In this document: piece after piece, positions 47,175 to 53,409 of the stretch
How positions within the stretch are numbered: position 1 is the stretch's first letter
Layout of the letters: every line of letters begins with the position of its first letter
IMG/VR virus record: IMGVR_UViG_3300020477_000034
Span: 1 to 53,409 of that record
Source of the DNA: a virus
Direction: 5' to 3' (one strand)
DNA: 53,409 nt
Position numbers and translations under genes: made by a program
The notes under the pieces: model-generated
The model's database searches: none
The model's input: only the letters and a program-made list of their open reading frames with translations
Told to the model about the DNA's origin: nothing

Positions 47175-48713
47175 ATGGCCGCAACAACTTTAACAGAAGC
47201 AACCGAAGCAGAAATATTAAAAATATTTAAAGTTGTTGCGAAGAAATCAATCACATCCGTTGAAGGTATGGTCCAAGCGACCAAACCAAAATTAAACGCT
47301 TTAATCGCAGAAACAATAGACGCATTTAGAGACTCACCTAGAAATGTTGAGAAAACGATGGATACACTTATCCTTCGTATGAAAGAACTAGGAATGAGTG
47401 TTGATGACTTGTCTGGAGATATGAAAAAACTGCCTAAAGGTTTTGAAAGTCTCCAAAATGCTTTAAGAGCAAAAGAACAAAACAGAATTCTAGTAGAGAA
47501 ACAAGTAGAAGATTTAAGAAGTAAAGGTATTGCCGCTGAAATAGTTAATAATAAAGTTAAAATCATCACTCAAAAAGAAATGAAAACGAGAGAAGATAGG
47601 TGGGCAAAAACACAGGAAATTATTAATAATAGACATACAGAAGTTTTAAAAGCAACAAAAGAATTAGAAACAATTACAAACAAAACAGATAGAGCTAAAA
47701 AAGAAGAATTTATTATTAAAGAACGAGAGAAAATAGTTGAAGCCGAAACAAAATTAGCAAATAAAAAAGAACAAGCCAAAGGTAAAACTGCTGAAGAAGT
47801 AGGAGTTATGGGTCAAGGAGATATGATTGATTCTCAAGGTATTCTTTCTCCACTTGCCGACCAATTTATGGCAATTAAAGATAGTATTACAGGTCCATTT
47901 TTAGAAATGGCAGAATTAGGTAAGAGAATAGGTGTATCATTTAAGAACTTTGGTAAGGCAATGCTTACACCAATTAAATCATTAAAACTTTTTGGTGCTA
48001 ATTTGATGTTGTCAATAGTACCATTAATGTTAAAAACATTGGCATTTCTTGCTGTTGTCGCAATAATAACTGCTATAATATTTAAATTTGCTGATATTAA
48101 AGATAAACTTACTGAATGGTGGGATCAAATGTCTCAAACATTAGCAAATTGGTGGCAAAGTATGAAAGAATTAGGAACTAGATTGATGGAATGGGTTACA
48201 AATATACCTAAAATGTTAGGTGAGGCAGTTGGTAATGCAGTAGATTGGATGGCTGGTATAAAAGATAAAATATTAAATGGAATAAAAGGTGCTATTGAAT
48301 CTGCTACAGATTTTATTGTAGATGGTTTTTATTCAATAATCAATGCACCAATAAAATTATTAAACAAAATACCTGGTATTAATATACCACTTCTTGGAGG
48401 CGAAGGTGCCGCTGCCGCTGAAGCAAGTAGTGTAACCGCTGACCAAATAGTTGCAGAACCAAGTAAAGTACAAATGGACAAAGACGAAAGTAAATGGTAT
48501 AAACCTTGGACTTGGAATAAAGACGATGACGAAATAGCAGAAGTGATGAAGACAGAAGCAGTTGCTCCTGTTGGTGCAGGAAATAATGTTATTGTACAAG
48601 ACAATAAGACAATTAGTAATACTCAATCAAATGCTGAAACATCTATGGTTGCTAAGGCAGATAAGAATCCTGAACCATCTAGTTTTTGGGATAAAATATC
48701 ATTTTGGAACTAA
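47175..48713 (+). CDS. 29: Tape-measure/tail-length protein, gp29-type
   Basis: 512 residues. N-terminal helical region (about 1-190), a long coiled coil (about 130-205), then a hydrophobic middle (about 270-320, LMLSIVPLMLKTLAFLAVVA) typical of tape-measure proteins. After that come Trp-rich repeats (LTEWWDQMSQTLANWWQSM) and a disordered C terminus. Sits after gp26, as in T4-like gene order. Length is below T4 gp29 (590). Confidence 0.75.
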   Translation: MAATTLTEATEAEILKIFKVVAKKSITSVEGMVQATKPKLNALIAETIDAFRDSPRNVEKTMDTLILRMKELGMSVDDLSGDMKKLPKGFESLQNALRAKEQNRILVEKQVEDLRSKGIAAEIVNNKVKIITQKEMKTREDRWAKTQEIINNRHTEVLKATKELETITNKTDRAKKEEFIIKEREKIVEAETKLANKKEQAKGKTAEEVGVMGQGDMIDSQGILSPLADQFMAIKDSITGPFLEMAELGKRIGVSFKNFGKAMLTPIKSLKLFGANLMLSIVPLMLKTLAFLAVVAIITAIIFKFADIKDKLTEWWDQMSQTLANWWQSMKELGTRLMEWVTNIPKMLGEAVGNAVDWMAGIKDKILNGIKGAIESATDFIVDGFYSIINAPIKLLNKIPGINIPLLGGEGAAAAEASSVTADQIVAEPSKVQMDKDESKWYKPWTWNKDDDEIAEVMKTEAVAPVGAGNNVIVQDNKTISNTQSNAETSMVAKADKNPEPSSFWDKISFWN

Positions 48714-48745
48714 TACTATTAACATTGGCAATCTTCATATTGGTT

Positions 48746-48883
48746 ATGCACAATAATCCAGAACTATTTTCTAGGATTACAAGAGCATTGAGAATAAGAA
48801 CTGCTTATCTAAAACCTGAAGTGAGTATTGCTGAACTGATTATAATTGGATTACTTGCTTGGCAATTAGTTAAACTTACCTAA
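48746..48883 (+). CDS. Small conserved protein (45 aa)
   Basis: ATG at 48746 (a TTG at 48704 is in frame upstream). Helical N terminus (NPELFSRITRALRIRTAYL) and C-terminal span (ELIIIGLLAWQLV). Overlaps the convergent gp4 gene by 18 nt. Unknown. Confidence 0.45.
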   Translation: MHNNPELFSRITRALRIRTAYLKPEVSIAELIIIGLLAWQLVKLT

Positions 48884-49300
48884 ATCATCTTCCGTAAATA
48901 TTTTAAAGTGCCAACCTTGCATATCACAATAACGCCTAGCAGCACCCCATTTACATTTATTCTTAATATACGCTAAACTTTCATTAATATATGCTCGTGT
49001 TTTTCTTTTACGAGGTCTAGGTTTAATTGTAAATGCTTTGGGTTTAATTTCTATAATTGTCTTTGCTTTCTTGGTGACAACAAAGAAGTCAGGAAAGTAA
49101 TTTGATATTTTTTTAGTGATAGGATTACGATAACGAATAGCAATCTCCTCACTACCCCAATGAAGAATGGCGTCATTACGGTCACAATAGACCATAAATC
49201 TTCTCTCCCAATTTGAACGATATACTATTCTATCTGGATTTCCTATGTATTTGTCTTTGTTTATAGGTAAATATCTTCCTTTATAACTTGCTGTAGCCAT
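48866..49300 (-). CDS. 4: Head-completion nuclease-like protein, T4 gp4
   Basis: 144 residues from the ATG at 49298-49300. Matches T4 gp4: IGNPDRIVYRSNWE (T4 RGDPKKITYRSNWE), then YFPDFFV and IIEIKPK (PD-ExK-like acid/Lys core), ending KIFTEDDL. Needed to complete heads before tail joining; nuclease-like fold. AGAGGAT is 6-8 nt upstream of this ATG, so it is preferred to the one two codons earlier. It is the only minus-strand gene in the tail block. Confidence 0.9.
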   Translation of the reverse strand: MATASYKGRYLPINKDKYIGNPDRIVYRSNWERRFMVYCDRNDAILHWGSEEIAIRYRNPITKKISNYFPDFFVVTKKAKTIIEIKPKAFTIKPRPRKRKTRAYINESLAYIKNKCKWGAARRYCDMQGWHFKIFTEDDLGKFN

Positions 49301-49321
49301 TAACATATCCTCTATTTCTTG

Positions 49322-49329
49322 TATAAATA
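49322..49329 (+). promoter_or_regulatory. T4-type late promoter box TATAAATA (gp48)
   Basis: Exact match starting 36 nt before gp48 ATG (49358). Paired with a minus-strand box at 49349-49356. Confidence 0.55.
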
Positions 49330-49348
49330 TTAAAACAACTCATAAGGA

Positions 49349-49356
49349 TATTTATA
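49349..49356 (-). promoter_or_regulatory. T4-type late promoter box TATAAATA on minus strand (gp4)
   Basis: TATTTATA on the plus strand is TATAAATA on the minus strand, about 49 nt before the gp4 ATG. The two late promoters overlap and fire apart across the 57-base gap (49301-49357). Confidence 0.55.
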
Positions 49357-49357
49357 T

Positions 49358-50569
49358 ATGGCGTGGACAAAGAAAATCAGTAGTGTTATTAAAGGAAGAA
49401 TCAATAGTGGTGCTTCTAGTGCTAAGGGGTTTATTGATAATATGGCTGGTAACTTAACAGGCGAAATAGATAAGTTTACTAGTGCTTTTTCTGGTGTTGC
49501 AGATATTAATGCTGCCAAGGCAAAAGCTAAAAATATAATCAATTCATCTCCGTTAGAAATAGGTTCTGGTGGTGCAGTACAAAAATCTATGGCAGAAAGC
49601 GGTAAATACAATTACGGCACAATATATTATCCAGAAGAAACATCTAATTTAGATGAAGGACACTATGTAATAATAGATGTAGTGGCACACGATAAGTCAA
49701 GTTTTAACAAGGCAATGAATCGTGTGATTGAGCTACCAGATGGAAAAACTGGAACAACTTTACCTGGACAAGCTACTACTACAAACGATTTAGCAGAAAA
49801 AAGTGGTATGATAAAAGACGCTGAGTCTGCTAGACAATCACATTTAAGAACAATGTCATCTGGTATTGGTCAAGGTGGCAGTCATACACATACAAGAATA
49901 ACAGATAGTATTTGTTTATATACTCCTGCTGAGGCAGTAAAATTTAAGTATGGTGCTTCATATGAAAATTTAGCAACAGGTCTTGCAGGTCTATTTGCTT
50001 CTTCAATGGAAAGAGGAAAGAGTATGTCTATAAAGGAAGCTATATTGCAAGGTGGTGGAGCTGCTTTAGAGAGAGTATTAGGTGAAGCGATTACTGGAAT
50101 TGCAAGTGCTTTACCTGGTGTTGGAGATGTTAGAGGTGCAATAGACAAATCAATGGGAAGAGCATTAAACCCATTTAACGAACAAGTTTTTAGAAGTGTA
50201 CCATTTAGAGAATTTGCATTTCCATTTGTATTTGCGCCAAAGAATAGAAAAGAAATGGAAAATGTACAGAAGATTATCAAGTTATTGAAATTTCATATGT
50301 TACCAGAATTTAGTAATAAAACATATAGCGCTTTCTTATCGCCATCTGAATTTCAAATAACTTATATGTACCGAAGTAAAATGAACTCATATATTCCTCT
50401 AATATCTAGGTGTGTATTGACATCAATGGAAGTAGATTATGCTAACGAAGGAGCATTCCACACATTTAGAGAAGATGATAAAGGAGCGGCACCTGTAATA
50501 ACATCGGTGACTTGTAATTTTGCCGAAACAGAAATTATGACTAAAGAAACAATAGCACAAGGATATTAA
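49358..50569 (+). CDS. 48: Baseplate tail-tube cap, T4 gp48-type
   Basis: 403 residues (T4 gp48: 364). CLYTPAEAVKFKYGASYENL, Gly/Ala-rich central part, then FREFAFPFVFAPKNRKEM and DKGAAPVITSVTCNFAETE are typical of gp48. With gp54 it caps the hub to start tube assembly. Late promoter 36 nt upstream. Confidence 0.85.
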   Translation: MAWTKKISSVIKGRINSGASSAKGFIDNMAGNLTGEIDKFTSAFSGVADINAAKAKAKNIINSSPLEIGSGGAVQKSMAESGKYNYGTIYYPEETSNLDEGHYVIIDVVAHDKSSFNKAMNRVIELPDGKTGTTLPGQATTTNDLAEKSGMIKDAESARQSHLRTMSSGIGQGGSHTHTRITDSICLYTPAEAVKFKYGASYENLATGLAGLFASSMERGKSMSIKEAILQGGGAALERVLGEAITGIASALPGVGDVRGAIDKSMGRALNPFNEQVFRSVPFREFAFPFVFAPKNRKEMENVQKIIKLLKFHMLPEFSNKTYSAFLSPSEFQITYMYRSKMNSYIPLISRCVLTSMEVDYANEGAFHTFREDDKGAAPVITSVTCNFAETEIMTKETIAQGY

Positions 50570-50574
50570 CAACT

Positions 50575-51084
50575 ATGTATTTTTCAAGTTTTCCATTATT
50601 ACTTTATGATATGAAAGGTGACCAGAAAGCAAAACTGGTTACTAACATTATCAAAAGAGTGAAAGTTAGAGAAAAGATATTGGACGCTTCTAGTTTGTAT
50701 CAAAAGTATTTTGTACAACAAGGAGAAAGACCTGAAGATGTTGCAGATAGACACTTTGGAAAGTCTGAATATCATTGGATTATATTGTTGACAAATAATA
50801 TAACAGACGCATATTACGGATGGCCTATGGGATATGCTGAGTTTGAAACTTTTATTAAAGACAAATATACAAATCCTGAAGCGATACATCATTACGAGAA
50901 ACCTCAATCTTCAGGTAGTACTGAAACAATGATTGAGTGTATATCTTCTGATTCAGGTGCAGTATCCATATCAAATAGAGAGTATGAACAAAGACTACAA
51001 AATGATATGTCCGAGATTAAATTATTAGACCCAGGTTTTTTACCAACCTTCTTGGACGAGTTTGACAAATTAATGAGTGAGTAA
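50575..51084 (+). CDS. 53: Baseplate wedge protein, T4 gp53-type
   Basis: 169 residues. YQKYFVQQGERPEDVADRHF and YHWIILLTNNITDAYYGWPM match gp53. Component of the wedge that joins the hub. Follows gp48 by 5 nt. Confidence 0.9.
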   Translation: MYFSSFPLLLYDMKGDQKAKLVTNIIKRVKVREKILDASSLYQKYFVQQGERPEDVADRHFGKSEYHWIILLTNNITDAYYGWPMGYAEFETFIKDKYTNPEAIHHYEKPQSSGSTETMIECISSDSGAVSISNREYEQRLQNDMSEIKLLDPGFLPTFLDEFDKLMSE

Positions 51085-51087
51085 TAA

Positions 51088-52542
51088 ATGTATAGCCAAT
51101 TAAATTCAACAGACTTAAAGAAAGCTGGTGACTATGTACTATCACAAATTGCTGTAGTAAGCAAGGAGAGTTTTGATGGTTCATCAACGCCAAAGAAAAT
51201 TGATATAACAAGTCTGGTTGTTGAAATTAACATTTACGAAGACATTGACGAAAAGAATTTATCAGGACAAATAGTTATATCAGACTCAACAGGATTACCT
51301 AATAATATGCCTTTAACAGGCAACGAACTAATCCAGTTTAAGTTAGGTACTCCTGGGTCTGAAAGATTTTATGACTTTGAAAAGAACCCAATGGTCATAT
51401 ATAAAATAGGTCAAAGACAAGTCCACAATCCTAGGTCTCAAATCTATGTACTATATTTCTGTAGTATAGAACAACTAACAAATCAAACCGTAAAAGTCCA
51501 AAGAAGTTTTGAAGGTTCAGTAGATAATATGTTAGGCAAAGTATGTCAAGGTGAACTAGGAACAGGTAAAGATATATTCATTGAGAAGACAAGAGGAAAT
51601 AGAAAATATGTTATACCAAGATGGAAACCATATAGAACAATTGATTTTCTATGCAACAATGCTCAATCAGTACAATTTCAAAGTACAGGATATAAGTTTT
51701 ACGAAACATCGCAAGGATTTCATTGCAGGTCGTTAGAGAGTATGATGGCAGTAGGAGTAGACGCTGCTAGACCCGCTAATGGTGCATTTAAACAACAGAT
51801 GATAGGTGTGGATGGTTTAAATGTAGTAAAACAAATGCAGACTATATCCTCATACGAAATACTAGAAAATTTTAATACTATGAAACTATTAGCAACTGGC
51901 GCCTTGGCGAGTAGAGTATTAAAGACAGATTTATTTAACAAAACATTTAAGAGTACAGATTTTGATTATGTAAAGAACTATGAGAAGGCACATCACCTAG
52001 AACACAACAATGGTGCTAGAGAGCATATGAAGAAAGTCGTGCCTGAATATCCATTTAGAGACGGCAAGATGTTATCAGAATTCCCAGATGGTACATTTTA
52101 TCACTCATCGGACAATAGTAATACATACGAAGACGCAAATGGAAATGTCTATCAACACATAGACGATGGAGATAAAATATCAAAAAGAATAAGTCAGGCC
52201 GCTTGTTTAGATAGTTTTAAAATGAGAATAAATGTGCCAGGTTATACAGGATTATCAGTAGGCGAACTTATTACAATAGAATTACCTAGATATGAAGCAG
52301 TATCAGAAGGAGACAAGGACCGAGACACTATATTATCAGGCAGATACCTAGTATCAAAAATAGTACATATGGTCAAACCTGGTAATTCTTATCACTCAAT
52401 GAGTGTTGAGTGTGTGAAAGATAGTGTGATGGTTCCATACTACTCATCAACAATAGAAACCGAACCAAAACAAGTAGATAAAAAAGGAGATGTTTATTAC
52501 CAAGAGAGTATAGACGATGGAATCTTCCATACTATATCGTAG
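51088..52542 (+). CDS. 27: Baseplate hub protein, T4 gp27-type
   Basis: 484 residues. MYSQLNSTDLKKAGDYVLSQ at the N terminus, VVEINIYEDIDEKNLSGQIV and DSTGLPNNMPLTGNELIQFK show the hub domain fold of gp27 (T4: 391). Extra length is in the C-terminal half (HHLEHNNGA... and a beta-rich end). Expected to form the trimeric hub on which gp5 sits; gp5 follows. Confidence 0.75.
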   Translation: MYSQLNSTDLKKAGDYVLSQIAVVSKESFDGSSTPKKIDITSLVVEINIYEDIDEKNLSGQIVISDSTGLPNNMPLTGNELIQFKLGTPGSERFYDFEKNPMVIYKIGQRQVHNPRSQIYVLYFCSIEQLTNQTVKVQRSFEGSVDNMLGKVCQGELGTGKDIFIEKTRGNRKYVIPRWKPYRTIDFLCNNAQSVQFQSTGYKFYETSQGFHCRSLESMMAVGVDAARPANGAFKQQMIGVDGLNVVKQMQTISSYEILENFNTMKLLATGALASRVLKTDLFNKTFKSTDFDYVKNYEKAHHLEHNNGAREHMKKVVPEYPFRDGKMLSEFPDGTFYHSSDNSNTYEDANGNVYQHIDDGDKISKRISQAACLDSFKMRINVPGYTGLSVGELITIELPRYEAVSEGDKDRDTILSGRYLVSKIVHMVKPGNSYHSMSVECVKDSVMVPYYSSTIETEPKQVDKKGDVYYQESIDDGIFHTIS

Positions 52543-52636
52543 TTTATTCATATTTGCAACATATGAGAGAATGCTTAGAGAAGAGAAGAGTCCGCCCGCT
52601 AAAGTGCCTAAAATCGCATTAAACACTATAATATAG
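52517..52636 (+). CDS. Small ORF (39 aa), doubtful
   Basis: ATG at 52517 overlaps the hub gene by 26 nt; AAGAGAG lies upstream. No motif. It occupies part of the 176-base gap 52543-52718; a competing minus-strand ORF (52447-52695) spans the same gap and is less credible. Confidence 0.25.
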   Translation: MESSILYRSLFIFATYERMLREEKSPPAKVPKIALNTII

Positions 52637-52718
52637 GGTCTTTCAGCATACTCTCCACTATATTCTGACACGAAAACAGAACAATATGAGAACATTTTGA
52701 ACTAGAGAACTTAATAAT

Positions 52719-52967
52719 ATGACTATGAAACAATTAAACAACGCTTTACGCAACACATTTGAAACCATACGCAACTCCCGAGAGGATGCTTTGTATAAAA
52801 TATCCTTACAGACATTTTTCAAAGGCCAGGCGCAGACATCTGGTCTAAAAGATGAAGTCGGCGTACTAGAGAAGATTGGGTACGCAGAAGCAATTGTCTT
52901 ACACACTATCAAAGATATGGCGATAAATCGCCATTTGCGTAGGTTTGGAATAAATAGTAATAAATGA
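52719..52967 (+). CDS. Conserved small T4-like protein
   Basis: 82 residues, helical, basic C terminus. LNNALRNTFETIRNSRED and LKDEVGVLEKIGYAEAIVLH. Lies between hub and gp5, as in related phages; unknown function. ATG at 52725 is an alternative. Confidence 0.5.
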   Translation: MTMKQLNNALRNTFETIRNSREDALYKISLQTFFKGQAQTSGLKDEVGVLEKIGYAEAIVLHTIKDMAINRHLRRFGINSNK

Positions 52968-53010
52968 TGTATCACGCAGTACAATTAAATAACGCAGTAT
53001 AGGAATAAAA

Positions 53011-53409
53011 ATGGCCAAGTTTATACATTTTACAGGAATAGTAGAAGACAGACAAGACCCACATCAAGCAGGCCGTGTGCGTGTTCGTTGTTTAGGATTT
53101 CATTCTGAAAATAAAACAGCATTACCCACAGCCGACCTGCCGTGGGCACAGCCATTGTTGCCAACGACTGCTAGCGGTATCTCTGGACTAGGTACCTCTC
53201 CTACCTTTTTGGTCAATGGTACTTGGGTTTTTGGATTCTTCCGAGATGGGGAGACAATGCAACAACCAGTCGTGTTAGGCACATTACCTGGTAAACCTAC
53301 CGAGTACTCTAGCCGATGGTATGACAAGGCCTTCTATGATGGCCAAGGTATATACCCGAAATATATTGGAGAGTCTGATATGAATAGGTTGGCCACCAAT
53401 GAGATTGGA
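53011..53409 (+). CDS. 5: Baseplate puncturing protein, T4 gp5-type, 3' truncated by window edge
   Basis: 133 codons, open to the window end. N-terminal OB domain signature: GIVEDRQDPHQAGRVRVRCL, LPTADLPWAQPLLPTT, GISGLGTSPTFLVNGTWVFG and VVLGTLPGKP. T4 gp5 pierces the outer membrane with a beta-helix and carries lysozyme. Whether this one has lysozyme cannot be seen. The gene is more GC-rich than the rest of the window. Confidence 0.92.
   Translation, partial: MAKFIHFTGIVEDRQDPHQAGRVRVRCLGFHSENKTALPTADLPWAQPLLPTTASGISGLGTSPTFLVNGTWVFGFFRDGETMQQPVVLGTLPGKPTEYSSRWYDKAFYDGQGIYPKYIGESDMNRLATNEIG

Noticed and set aside
52447-52695. 82-codon minus-strand ORF with hydrophobic product
   Set aside because: Overlaps the end of the hub gene, no ribosome site and no late box; composition may be a shadow effect.
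1-53409. CRISPR arrays, insertion sequences and other tRNA genes
   Set aside because: No regular direct-repeat arrays, no terminal inverted repeats with transposase, and no other tRNA-like T-arm plus acceptor combination seen on reading.

Overview
The window is a 53.4 kb piece of an AT-rich, T4-superfamily myovirus genome. Both ends cut through genes: a virion-type protein at base 1 and baseplate protein gp5 at the right end. T4-type core proteins recognised from their sequence are primase gp61, RNase H, late-transcription coactivator gp33, helicase loader gp59, ssDNA-binding gp32, baseplate and tail proteins gp54, gp26, gp29-like tape measure, gp48, gp53, gp27 and gp5, and head-completion protein gp4. 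The low G+C, a circularly permuted (alphaproteobacterial type) tmRNA, an alphaproteobacterial-type AapJ amino-acid binding protein and a bL12 ribosomal protein point to a marine alphaproteobacterial host. A SAR11 (Pelagibacter) myophage is the best guess; this is inference, not proof.

Layout. 1-7.7 kb: virion-associated and conserved marine T4-like genes, then a lysis-like module of overlapping spanin-like proteins and small membrane proteins. 7.7-14.2 kb: the most striking accessory block. It holds a minus-strand CHASE2-class III nucleotide cyclase, divergent from a CsgF, CsgG, curlin-like and FecR/curlin-like operon, i.e. a phage-borne type VIII (curli) secretion system. The 55-bp gap between them carries back-to-back T4-type late promoter boxes. 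14.7-21 kb: primase, class Ia ribonucleotide reductase (nrdA, nrdB) with a full-length ribosomal protein L7/L12 gene between the subunits, and a RuvC-like resolvase. 21-31 kb: many short early-type genes, including a 2H phosphoesterase of the Acb1 type and a run of lipoproteins and exported proteins. Glutaredoxin, RNase H and two structured non-coding RNA candidates are also here. 31-41 kb: SprT-like protease, glucosaminidase, M15 peptidase, PD-(D/E)XK exonuclease, tmRNA, gp33, ThyX, gp59 and gp32. 41.8-53.4 kb: tail and baseplate genes. These include gp26 with a textbook -1 ribosomal frameshift signal, and a complete AapJ-like amino-acid ABC transporter binding protein placed between gp26 and the tape measure.

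Regulation visible in the sequence. At least eleven sigma70-type promoters (TTGACA, 16-17 nt, TATAAT), eight of them carrying GCTTGAC or GCTTATTGAC at the -35, drive the early and middle genes. Several place the start codon within 0-6 nt of the expected transcription start, implying leaderless mRNAs. T4-type late boxes (TATAAATA) precede the curli operon, gp4, gp48, gp32 and other virion genes. The gp32 leader has a hairpin plus five AAATAC repeats that may be an autoregulatory site. Three rho-independent-like hairpins separate modules.

How the parts fit. RNR, glutaredoxin and ThyX supply dNTPs for a T4-type replisome. gp33 plus TATAAATA boxes switch on virion and curli/cyclase genes late. 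bL12, tmRNA, AapJ, the cyclase and the curli-like system look like host functions captured to steer host translation, uptake, signalling and envelope. All functional statements are by motif recognition; no database search was possible.
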